From Desulfuromonadales bacterium (lineage in GTDB: Bacteria > Desulfobacterota > Desulfuromonadia > Geobacterales > Pseudopelobacteraceae), in the NCBI GenBank assembly GCA_016650295.1, contig JAENWA010000058.1, forward strand, positions 1 through 54,236: a DNA stretch of 54,236 bases. Reading direction: 5' to 3'. A model generated the notes under the pieces. The model had not been told where the DNA came from. It did no database searches and worked only from the letters and a program-made list of their open reading frames with translations. Position 1 is the stretch's first letter, and each line of letters begins with the position of its first letter. Shown here in pieces: positions 1 through 7,509 of this stretch. The translations under genes and the position numbers were made by a program.

Positions 1-399
1 CAGGTTGATACCGCCGAAGGTCGGCTCCAGCAGCTGGCAGGCCTTGATGATCTCGTCCGGGTCTTCGGTGTCCAGTTCGATGTCGAAGACGTCGATGTCG
101 GCAAAACGCTTGAAGAGGATGCCTTTCCCTTCCATGACCGGCTTGCCGGCCAGGGCGCCCAGGTTGCCGAGTCCGAGTACGGCGGTGCCGTTTGATACCA
201 CCGCCACCAGATTGCCTTTGGCGGTGTACTTGTAGGCGTCCTCGGGGTTTTTCTGGATGGCCAGGCAGGGCTCGGCTACACCGGGGGAGTAAGCCAGGGA
301 AAGGTCAGCGGCGGTCTGGCAGGGTTTTGTTGAAATAACCTCGATCTTACCCTTGCGACCTGTGGAATGATATTCAAGCGAGTCTTTGAATTTTGCCAT
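1..399 (-). CDS. NAD(P)-dependent malic enzyme, N-terminal part (runs off the window)
   Basis: The visible 133 residues are the N-terminus of a bacterial malic enzyme, which oxidatively decarboxylates malate to pyruvate in the cytoplasm. The family signatures SPGVAEPC and [15 protein letters not shown] are present, as is the stretch [13 protein letters not shown]. The start codon at 399 is preceded by GGAGG on the minus strand (around 406-410), which fixes it. The C-terminal NAD-binding domain lies outside the window, so cofactor preference and any fused phosphotransacetylase domain cannot be judged. Confidence 0.9.
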   Translation of the reverse strand, partial: MAKFKDSLEYHSTGRKGKIEVISTKPCQTAADLSLAYSPGVAEPCLAIQKNPEDAYKYTAKGNLVAVVSNGTAVLGLGNLGALAGKPVMEGKGILFKRFADIDVFDIELDTEDPDEIIKACQLLEPTFGGINL

Positions 400-504
400 T
401 GCGGCCTCCATTGTTTAGTTATGTTAAAAAAAACTGTTTGATTGTCGGAAAATAAGCCAGATCTTTTACTAAAACTGAAAAACAATAATCTTCTAACAAC
501 TGAT

Positions 505-535
505 TTGTCAAGCAGTTAATACCACCTGGTATAAA
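505..535 (+). promoter_or_regulatory. Possible promoter overlapping an ATACCA-CC-TGGTAT dyad
   Basis: TTGTCA (505-510) and TATAAA (530-535) are separated by 19 bases, upstream of the HIT gene. A 6-2-6 inverted repeat, ATACCA/TGGTAT (519-532), overlaps the -10 element. That placement suits repressor binding, and dyads of the TGGT...ACCA kind are typical of GntR-family regulators. The spacing is longer than ideal and the gap also serves the divergent malic enzyme gene, so the controlled gene is uncertain. Confidence 0.35.
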
Positions 536-620
536 ATCATTCTATTTTGTAGTTATGGCTTGCCACTTTTGTATCTACTGCTACAATTCGTAATCACTTT
601 CAACAGAATTGGAGATGGTT

Positions 621-1109
621 ATGGAGCGTATTTGGGCGCCTTGGCGGCTGTCATATGTCAGCAACAGCAGGGTCGACAAAAACTGTTTTTTCTGTCCGGA
701 TTGCACGGGAAAGAGCGACCGGGAATGCCTGATCCTGGCCAGGAGCGACCTTTCCCTGATCATGCTCAATCGCTATCCTTATACCGGGGGTCACCTGATG
801 GTGGCTCCCTTGCGGCACACGTCTGAACTGGATGATCTCTCGGATGCCGAGATGCTGGATCTGATGCACATGCTTCGCAGGGCGCAAGCATTACTGCAAA
901 AGGTGGCCACCCCCGACGGTTTCAACGTGGGCATCAACCTGGGCAGGGCGGCCGGAGCCGGACTTGAGGAGCATCTGCATATTCATATTGTACCGCGCTG
1001 GAACGGCGATTCCAATTTCATGACGGTTGTCGGGGATGTGCGGGTGATACCGGATGGTCTCATGGCGGCCTATGATCGCTTTTCTGCGGCACTTGCAGAA
1101 GCGGTCTGA
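621..1109 (+). CDS. HIT-family hydrolase/phosphorylase (Ap4A-type)
   Basis: A 162-residue histidine-triad protein predicted to act on nucleotide phosphates such as Ap4A in the cytoplasm. The HIT motif HLHIHIVPRW is at about residues 117-126. An N-terminal CFFCPDC cluster near residue 22 could bind zinc, as in the Ap4A-phosphorylase-like branch. I chose the ATG at 621 because GGAG lies six bases upstream; an in-frame TTG at 609 is less likely. It is followed after a short gap by the ROK kinase, so the two are probably cotranscribed. The exact substrate is not evident from sequence. Confidence 0.88.
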   Translation: MERIWAPWRLSYVSNSRVDKNCFFCPDCTGKSDRECLILARSDLSLIMLNRYPYTGGHLMVAPLRHTSELDDLSDAEMLDLMHMLRRAQALLQKVATPDGFNVGINLGRAAGAGLEEHLHIHIVPRWNGDSNFMTVVGDVRVIPDGLMAAYDRFSAALAEAV

Positions 1110-1123
1110 GGAGGTTGCAAATC

Positions 1124-2068
1124 ATGGAACGTCTCTTTGTCGGCATGGATATCGGTGGCACCAATCTGCGTTGTGCCCTTGTGGATAGTCGTGGTGTTAT
1201 TTTGGATCGTCATCGGGCGGGCAGTCGTATCGAAGAGGGGCGGGATGCCTTCTGCGAGCTCATGCTCTCGGAGATCTCAGTGTTGACGGATGCCGCTGTA
1301 TTGCGCGGAAAACAGGTGAGCGCCATCGGTATAGGAGTCCCCGGTTTGATCGGCAGCGACGGTCTGATCCGTTCATCGGTCAATATGCAGCCGCTGGAAG
1401 GATTCAACCTGGCTGCATTTGTAAAAAATCAGACCGGTCTGCCGACTGTATGCGCCAATGATGCAAATGTAATTGCGCTGGGAGAACAGCGCTTCGGGGC
1501 CGGCCGGGGATTGTCGTCATGCATGATGATCACCATCGGCACCGGCCTGGGGAGCGGACTGATACTGGATGGAAGACTCTGGACCGGGAGCGGAGGATTC
1601 GCTGCGGAATTCGGTCATATAACGGTTGACCCGGCGGGGTATCTTTGTCCCTGCGGTAATCGCGGATGTCTAGAGCAGTATGTCTCCGCCGGAGCATTGG
1701 TACGTTTTGCAAGCGAGCTTTTGCCGGAATATTCTACCGAAACGCTGCGGGCAGAGTTCGTGGCAGACTTGGCGTGGAGAGGTAATCCATCGGCAATGGG
1801 CGCCTTTGATCAACTCGGTTCCTGGTTGGGGATCGGTCTTGCATCCCTGGCGAATACACTCAATATTCAGGCGGTCATCATCGGAGGGGGTGTGGCCGCG
1901 AGTTTTGAACTGATTCTGCCGTCACTGCGCCGGACCATCAAGGAACGATGTTTCCCGCAGATATACGAGGGGCTTGCCATAGAAAAAGCCAGTTTGGGAG
2001 ATGATGCCGGCCTGCTCGGCAGCGCTGCACTGGCGGATGAATTGAGCGTATCAGGATTTCGGGGATAA
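1124..2068 (+). CDS. ROK-family sugar kinase (glucokinase-like)
   Basis: A 314-residue ROK kinase that would phosphorylate glucose or a related hexose with ATP in the cytoplasm. It starts with the phosphate-binding motif GMDIGGTNLRCALVD. It has GIGVPGLIG, the catalytic-region motif ANDANV, and the ROK zinc signature CPCGNRGCLEQY near residue 180. The ATG at 1124 follows GAGGAGG at 1108-1114; an upstream TTG at 1115 would overlap that site. There is no N-terminal DNA-binding domain, so it is a kinase and not a NagC-type repressor. Glucokinase is the best guess. Confidence 0.9.
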   Translation: MERLFVGMDIGGTNLRCALVDSRGVILDRHRAGSRIEEGRDAFCELMLSEISVLTDAAVLRGKQVSAIGIGVPGLIGSDGLIRSSVNMQPLEGFNLAAFVKNQTGLPTVCANDANVIALGEQRFGAGRGLSSCMMITIGTGLGSGLILDGRLWTGSGGFAAEFGHITVDPAGYLCPCGNRGCLEQYVSAGALVRFASELLPEYSTETLRAEFVADLAWRGNPSAMGAFDQLGSWLGIGLASLANTLNIQAVIIGGGVAASFELILPSLRRTIKERCFPQIYEGLAIEKASLGDDAGLLGSAALADELSVSGFRG

Positions 2069-2124
2069 TACGTATTCAGAAAGCTGCTGCTGACCCGGGC
2101 ACAGGATACAGTTGTTACTACATA

Positions 2125-2160
2125 CAAAAGGCGCCCACCCGGATCGGGGGACGCCTTTTG
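2125..2160. terminator. Bidirectional terminator between ROK kinase and cytochrome
   Basis: CAAAAGGCG (2125-2133) pairs with CGCCTTTTG (2152-2160). It lies between two convergent genes, and the A- and T-rich outer bases suit termination in both directions. Confidence 0.8.
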
Positions 2161-2181
2161 TTTACAGCATGGGAGCGGTAG

Positions 2182-3453
2182 TTACATCTTGTGGCATTTA
2201 TCGCAGTCGTCTGCTACCGAGAAGGCATCTTTACCCTTGTTATGACATGCGCCGCAGGCCTTGCCCTTCTCCATGTCGGCCATGGAGGTTTTGCTGACGC
2301 CGGCACGATAGGGGAAAATCTTTGTGTGGCAGTCTGCACACTTATAGCTCTGCAGATGGAATTCGTGGCTGAAGGTGACCGGGCCGGTCGATTTCGGGAG
2401 CATAAAGTTGATCATGCCCGGTTTCATGCCCTGATGGCACTTGGCGCAGTCGCCGGTTGATGCGAAAACAAGTTTGCCGTTGTGGCAGGTACCGCAGGAT
2501 TTGCCGTTGGCCATATCTGCCATGGTGGCTTTGCCGACGACAGCCTTGAAGGGGAATATCTTGGTGTGGCAGTCCTTGCAGGCGTAAGCGGCGGTATGTA
2601 TCTCATGGCTGAACGTGGCCGGGGTGATACCCTTGAGATTGAAAACGATATTCGCGGGTTTCAAGCCTCTGTGGCATTTGGCGCAATCGCCGGTTGACGC
2701 GAAGACCTCTTTGCCGTTGTGGCAGGTTCCGCAGGACTTGCCTTTAGCCATATCCGCCATGGTGGCTTTTCCGACGACAGCCTTGTAGGGGAATATCCTG
2801 GTATGGCACTCCTTGCACGAATATGCGGCGGTGTGGATGTTGTGGCTGAAGGTGACTGGGGCGATACCCTGAATCTTCAAAACGATGTCTTTCGGTTTCA
2901 TGGCGCCTTTATGGCAGCGATCACAGTTGGCTGCAACGGTGAAGGCCTTCTTGCCGTTGTGGCATGCGCCGCAGGTCTTGCCTTTCTCCATTTGATCCAT
3001 GCTGACCGGTTTGCCCTTGCCGGTAATGACCGTGCCGTTATGACAGCTCCTGCAGGCGCCACCGGTCTTGGCGATATGGATGGCGTGACTGAATACCGCA
3101 TTGCTCAGTCCGTTAATCTTGTATGTAACATCACGAGGGGTTCCCTTATGACAGCGGCTGCAATCTTTCTCGGAGGAGACGCTGAATGCCTTTACCCCGC
3201 TATGGCAGGCGCCGCATGATTTTGTCTTTTCCATCTCGGCCATGGTGAAGTGGCGGCGATCTTTCATGTTAAAGATGGCATTGTGGCAGACTTTACAATT
3301 GTTATTGTATTTGACCAGATGAAATTCATGGCTGAAAACTACCGGCTCAGCGTTTTTAAACGGGAATTTGATATCCTTGGTTTCGGCTGCTCCGGCGCAA
3401 ACCGCGCTGAACATTACAATCACATAGGCAAACAGTACAAGGTGTTTCAGCAT
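2182..3453 (-). CDS. Periplasmic 15-heme c-type cytochrome of five c7-like modules
   Basis: A 423-residue exported electron carrier. A signal peptide (hydrophobic residues about 4-17, then CAGAAE) precedes five tandem repeats of about 75-80 residues. Each repeat carries a distal-histidine motif FSHxxH and three CxxCH heme sites, 15 in total. This is the layout of triheme cytochrome c7 chains, whose best-known Geobacter examples have four modules and 12 hemes. Modules 3 and 4 are nearly identical, suggesting recent internal duplication. The start at 3453 follows a GGAG-rich stretch; the reading frame extends 55 codons upstream, but that extension has no export signal. A role as a periplasmic electron wire or capacitor is inferred. 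Confidence 0.93.
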   Translation of the reverse strand: MLKHLVLFAYVIVMFSAVCAGAAETKDIKFPFKNAEPVVFSHEFHLVKYNNNCKVCHNAIFNMKDRRHFTMAEMEKTKSCGACHSGVKAFSVSSEKDCSRCHKGTPRDVTYKINGLSNAVFSHAIHIAKTGGACRSCHNGTVITGKGKPVSMDQMEKGKTCGACHNGKKAFTVAANCDRCHKGAMKPKDIVLKIQGIAPVTFSHNIHTAAYSCKECHTRIFPYKAVVGKATMADMAKGKSCGTCHNGKEVFASTGDCAKCHRGLKPANIVFNLKGITPATFSHEIHTAAYACKDCHTKIFPFKAVVGKATMADMANGKSCGTCHNGKLVFASTGDCAKCHQGMKPGMINFMLPKSTGPVTFSHEFHLQSYKCADCHTKIFPYRAGVSKTSMADMEKGKACGACHNKGKDAFSVADDCDKCHKM

Positions 3454-3666
3454 GGACTCCACTCCTCTGGACCAAAAAATGACATTTTCAAGCCAGTCAC
3501 TATACATATCAGCCAGTTCATCGTCAATTGTAATTTGCCGAAGCAGGGGCACAGATCTCAAACGACGACGGCGATGCCGGTTTTCCTGATTACGGTCTCG
3601 GTCCTGTCCTGTACGCAATTACCGTTTTCGAGAGTCGTGACCGTTTGGAAAAAGACAGGGGCTTCT

Positions 3667-5571
3667 CTAACTGATACAAACCCGGCGTACCTCGTGAATA
3701 TCGGTCAGCCCTAGGAAAATCTTCAACATTCCATCCTGTTTCAGGGTCGTCATCCCGTCGGCAATCGCCTGGGCGCGGATGAGATCGGTGTCGGCCCGCT
3801 GCTTGATCAGCCTCTTGAGCGGCTCCGAGCAGACCAGCAGTTCATGTATTCCGACCCTCCCCTTGTAGCCGCTGTTGAGACAGGCCCTGCAACCGACCGC
3901 ACGGGGCAGGAGCATGCTTGCCCTGGAGATTCCCGTAGCCTGAAATGCGCTCGCTCCATACTCTTCGATGATCTCATCCAGTTCCGCGGCAGCGGGACGA
4001 TAGGTCTCACGGCACTGGGGACAGAGCCTGCGCCCCAGCCGCTGGGCAAGAACAATCAGGAGGGAGTCGGAAAAACTGAAGGGGTCCAGCCCCAGATCCA
4101 GCAGCCGGGTCACGGTTTCAGGCGCCGAGCTGGTATGGAGGGTGGAGAGGACCAGATGGCCGGTGAGGGAGGCCTCGATAGCTATGGAGGCGGTCTCCAT
4201 GTCACGCATCTCTCCGACCATAATCACGTCCGGGTCGAGCCGGAGAAAAGAGCGCAGGGCGGTGGCAAAGGTGAAGCCTATTTTCGGATGAACCTGGACC
4301 TGCCGTAACCCTTTCTGGGTGATTTCCACCGGATCTTCGGCGGTCCAGACCTTTAGCTTGGGGGTGTTGATTCTGGCAATCCCGGCGTGGAGCGTCGTGG
4401 TCTTCCCGGAGCCGGTCGGGCCGACGACCAGCACCAATCCGTACGGCTTGGCCAGGGCCGCTTCAAAAAGCGTCTTGTTTCTTTCCGACAGGTTGAGATT
4501 TTCGAGGGCGATCGGCCCGCCGACATTAAGCAGTCGCATGACCACATCTTCCATACCGCCGACTGTCGGCATGCTTGCCACCCGCAGCTCCACGTCGATG
4601 GGTCCGAATTTTTTGAAGTTGATCTTGCCATCCTGCGGCTTGCGGCGTTCGGCGATATCCATGTCGGCCATGATCTTGATTCTCGACGGGATTGCGTATT
4701 TATAACGGTAGGGCAGCTGCTGGTAGAGTTCACAGCAGCCGTCGATCCGGAATCTGACCTCGATGTCATTTTTTCCGGGATATGGTTCGATGTGGATGTC
4801 GGAGGCACCGCTGGCGTGGGCATCACAGATGATTTTGTTGACCAGTTGAACGAGTACGCTGTCCTTTTCCGTCGCCCTTCTCGCCTCGCTTTCATCGTCC
4901 GGCTCGATATCTTCCGCTTCGGTGCCGGCAATCAACTCCTTGAAGGAAATGGTTTTTTCTTTAACTTCAAGCTTGTAAAGAGTCGCCTGGGCTGCGGCGA
5001 TCTCCTCCTCCGGCGCCACAACCATCGCTATCCGCAACTGCAGGGATGCTGCCAGATCCCGCAAGTCATCACCGCTGGGCGGGGTGGCAACCGCCAGGGT
5101 CAGGGTGTTGCCGCTCTTCTCAATCGGCGCCACTTTATGTCGTTGCGCATAGGCCAGATTGATAATCTCCGCCAGTCCCGGTTCAAGGAAATGCTTATTC
5201 AACCGGACGAACGGCAGATCGTACTGGTAGGATATGGCTTTGGCGAGGGTAACTGAATCAATATTTGCAAGATTAAGGAGAACCTGACCCAGCGGCAACT
5301 GTTCCAGGCGGCTCATCTCCAGGGCAACGTCCAGGTCCTCGGGAGCAATAAATTCATGCCGCCGGAGAACCTCCTCCAGCGGCATCCACTTGCCGGTCCG
5401 GTCGAGAACGGCGCGGAGATCCGTCTCGCTCAGATGGCCGAGCTTGACCAGTATTCGACCCAACGGCTGATGGGGAGCGAGCTTCTGTGCCTCCAATGCC
5501 TGGGCCAGCTGGTCGGAGGTAATCAACCGGTCTTCAATCAGGATCTCTCCCAGCTTGCGGGCGTCGCTCAT
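3667..5571 (-). CDS. PilB/GspE-type secretion ATPase with MshEN-like N-terminus
   Basis: A 634-residue hexameric traffic ATPase of the type that powers type IV pilus or type II secretion assembly. Residues about 6-60 show the two-part MshEN pattern KLGEIL...L...L..Q followed by PLGRIL...L...L, and a second weaker copy lies at about 65-120. In known proteins this fold binds cyclic di-GMP. Walker A GPTGSGKTTT is near residue 384, the Walker B region is DPDVIMVGEMRD, and CPQC/CRAC zinc pairs sit near the C-terminus. Its start overlaps the end of the STAS gene by four bases. No pilC, pilin or other secretion gene is beside it, so it is an orphan ATPase inside a signalling operon, four genes after a diguanylate cyclase. 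Confidence 0.9.
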   Translation of the reverse strand: MSDARKLGEILIEDRLITSDQLAQALEAQKLAPHQPLGRILVKLGHLSETDLRAVLDRTGKWMPLEEVLRRHEFIAPEDLDVALEMSRLEQLPLGQVLLNLANIDSVTLAKAISYQYDLPFVRLNKHFLEPGLAEIINLAYAQRHKVAPIEKSGNTLTLAVATPPSGDDLRDLAASLQLRIAMVVAPEEEIAAAQATLYKLEVKEKTISFKELIAGTEAEDIEPDDESEARRATEKDSVLVQLVNKIICDAHASGASDIHIEPYPGKNDIEVRFRIDGCCELYQQLPYRYKYAIPSRIKIMADMDIAERRKPQDGKINFKKFGPIDVELRVASMPTVGGMEDVVMRLLNVGGPIALENLNLSERNKTLFEAALAKPYGLVLVVGPTGSGKTTTLHAGIARINTPKLKVWTAEDPVEITQKGLRQVQVHPKIGFTFATALRSFLRLDPDVIMVGEMRDMETASIAIEASLTGHLVLSTLHTSSAPETVTRLLDLGLDPFSFSDSLLIVLAQRLGRRLCPQCRETYRPAAAELDEIIEEYGASAFQATGISRASMLLPRAVGCRACLNSGYKGRVGIHELLVCSEPLKRLIKQRADTDLIRAQAIADGMTTLKQDGMLKIFLGLTDIHEVRRVCIS

Positions 5572-5930
5572 CGGGCGCTCCTCAGCAGCGCTTTGTCCTG
5601 GAGGAATTTCAGGGCGTCGAGGCGGGATGCCGTGAGGGTGATCTTCTGATCGGCACGGGTGATGCGGAAAAGCTTGAGGATTGTTTCATTGGCGCCGGCG
5701 CAGACCAGGACCCCCTCCCTGGCCGCCAACGTCTTGTTGACCGCGATACAGGCGCCCAGACCGGAACTATCGACAAAATCCACCTTGCTCAGGTCCAAAA
5801 GGAGATACAGGTAGTTCTTTTCCAAGAGCTTTGCCACCTGCGTCTTGAGTATCTCCGCGCTGCTGGCGACGAGATTGCCGATTGGTTTGAGAATTACTAC
5901 GTTATTGTCCATCTCAACTTTTATTTCCAT
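5568..5930 (-). CDS. STAS-domain anti-sigma factor antagonist (RsbV/SpoIIAA-like)
   Basis: A 120-residue single STAS domain. The motif VDSSGLGA around residues 54-60 carries the serine (55 or 56) that a cognate anti-sigma kinase phosphorylates in this family; the dephosphorylated form binds the kinase and frees its target. It sits directly downstream of an RsbW-like kinase gene and an RsbU-like phosphatase gene, so all three partner-switch components are present. No sigma factor gene is adjacent. The target could be a distant sigma factor or a non-sigma client such as the neighbouring ATPase. Confidence 0.9.
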   Translation of the reverse strand: MEIKVEMDNNVVILKPIGNLVASSAEILKTQVAKLLEKNYLYLLLDLSKVDFVDSSGLGACIAVNKTLAAREGVLVCAGANETILKLFRITRADQKITLTASRLDALKFLQDKALLRSAR

Positions 5931-5944
5931 CTCCGTACTCCTCT

Positions 5945-6361
5945 CTATCCGATATACCTCTTATACATGGTGAGGACGTTCTTTCCGTCACGAAAGGCGT
6001 ATTCCAGGCTGTCGACCAGCTGCTGCACCAGGGCGAGACCGTATCCTCCCTCGGCACCGAGGGGATTATCAGCATCGTCCGGCATGGAGGCGGGGACTGT
6101 CGGATCAAAGCGGACGCCGCTGTTTGTCAGACGCAGGGTGAGTCCGTCCCGGTCAGCCGTCACCTTCAGTTCGACAACCGGGCTGCCGGAATGTTCCACG
6201 GCATTGTTCAGCGCCTCGGTCGCAGCCAGACAGATATTGTCGGTGAAGGAGCCTCCTTCGGGTTCGAACAGTTCCCTACAGATCCCCTGGAGCGCCCCCC
6301 GCGCCAGATCGACATTGGCGAATTCAGGGATAAAGCGCATGTCCAGCGCCCGGCCGGTCAT
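5945..6361 (-). CDS. RsbW-like anti-sigma/serine kinase (HATPase_c_2)
   Basis: A 138-residue GHKL-fold protein. It has an N-box EALNNAVEHS at about residues 49-58 and a glycine-rich ATP-lid motif GGYGLALVQQ near residue 104, typical of RsbW/SpoIIAB kinases that phosphorylate STAS partners. The ATG overlaps the stop of the upstream phosphatase gene by four bases (6358-6361), which implies translational coupling. The STAS gene follows after 14 bases. Kinase activity on that STAS protein is inferred from family and order. Confidence 0.88.
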   Translation of the reverse strand: MTGRALDMRFIPEFANVDLARGALQGICRELFEPEGGSFTDNICLAATEALNNAVEHSGSPVVELKVTADRDGLTLRLTNSGVRFDPTVPASMPDDADNPLGAEGGYGLALVQQLVDSLEYAFRDGKNVLTMYKRYIG

Positions 6362-7509
6362 GATTCTTCCTCTCGTCTGAGCGCCAACAGGGTTATGTCA
6401 TCGGTGAAACGCCCACAGCAGAAGCCATCCAATGCGGCAAATATCCGCGGCACCATTTCGGCGGGGTGGGCATTGAAAGAGGTGAGGGTCTCTTCCAGTT
6501 GTCCCTCGAAGGTTTCTCCCCGGTCGTTTTCAGCTTCGATCAGTCCATCCGTGTAGAGAAAGAGAAGATCGCCGGGGTTGACCGGTTCAGTGAGCACCTC
6601 CCAGGTATCATCGCTGTCCCAGCCGATGGCCGGCCCGGTGGAGTCGAAGGGGATCAAGTCCCGGCCGCGCACGAGGTACACCGTATTGTGTCCGGCGGAA
6701 AGGAGCCGCATGATTCCGCTCTCCCGGTCATATGAGATGTAGACCAGCGTCAGGAACATTTCGGTGTCGTTGAGCATCGGGCAGAGCAGCCGGTTGGCGG
6801 CGGTGACCACCGCCAAAGGATCGTGTACGGACTGCCCGAGAGAGGAAAACATCCCCTTGCAGACCGCCATGAGCAGGGCGGCAGAGGTATTATGCCCCGA
6901 GATGTCACCGATCAGGAAATGCAGATGATTGTCGCTTTCCCAGGCGTCGAAGAAGTCGCCGCCGATCTGATCCGAGGGGCGGTAAAAGGTCCCGGCGCTG
7001 AATCCGGGAAAGGCGACGCTACGCGGCAGGATACTCTCCTGGACCTTGTGGGCAAGGGCCCGCTCCTTTTCCAATTCCCGGTTCTTGCGCGCCAGATCTT
7101 CCGTGAGCAGACGGTTGTTCATTTTCAGCCGGTGCTTTTCCAGCACCCTGTCTACCGCCACGAGAATTGTCTCCTGGATGTTCTCGTCCTTGAGAAGATA
7201 GTCGTTGGCGCCGTTCTTCAAGGCCTGGATGGCGACCGAGATCTCGCTGTTGCCGGTGAGGATGATGACCGGGACATGCCCGTTTCTGCCGCGGAGCTCC
7301 CGAATCAGCTCCAGTCCGTTCATGACCGGCATGTTCATATCGGAGATGATCAGGCCGACATCCGGGGCAGCGTCAAACTTCTCCAGTGCTTCCTGTCCGT
7401 TTTCCGCCATATCGACCCCATAGCCGTCGGCATCGAGGATCACCGCCAGCAATTCGGCCACGAACGGATCGTCATCCACGATGAGTATCCTGCATTTCCC
7501 TTCATTCAT
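6358..7509 (-). CDS. Response regulator with PP2C-type SpoIIE/RsbU phosphatase output
   Basis: A 383-residue two-domain protein. An N-terminal receiver (residues about 6-120) has the acidic pocket VDDD and the phosphoacceptor D57 in IISDMNMP. A coiled linker follows, then a PPM/SpoIIE phosphatase (about 155-380) with metal-binding motifs GGDFFDAW, GDISGHN and YTDGLIEAEN. Phosphorylation of the receiver would control dephosphorylation of the STAS protein encoded two genes downstream. The upstream CheA-REC is the obvious phosphate source. It overlaps the upstream cyclase gene by eight bases. Confidence 0.9.
   Translation of the reverse strand: MNEGKCRILIVDDDPFVAELLAVILDADGYGVDMAENGQEALEKFDAAPDVGLIISDMNMPVMNGLELIRELRGRNGHVPVIILTGNSEISVAIQALKNGANDYLLKDENIQETILVAVDRVLEKHRLKMNNRLLTEDLARKNRELEKERALAHKVQESILPRSVAFPGFSAGTFYRPSDQIGGDFFDAWESDNHLHFLIGDISGHNTSAALLMAVCKGMFSSLGQSVHDPLAVVTAANRLLCPMLNDTEMFLTLVYISYDRESGIMRLLSAGHNTVYLVRGRDLIPFDSTGPAIGWDSDDTWEVLTEPVNPGDLLFLYTDGLIEAENDRGETFEGQLEETLTSFNAHPAEMVPRIFAALDGFCCGRFTDDITLLALRREEES

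Noticed and set aside
560-826. 88-codon plus-strand open frame overlapping the HIT gene start
   Set aside because: Another frame of the HIT gene, no ribosome site; the HIT protein has clear family motifs.
2191-3219. Three plus-strand open frames opposite the cytochrome gene
   Set aside because: They mirror the repeated heme modules on the other strand and have no independent start signals.
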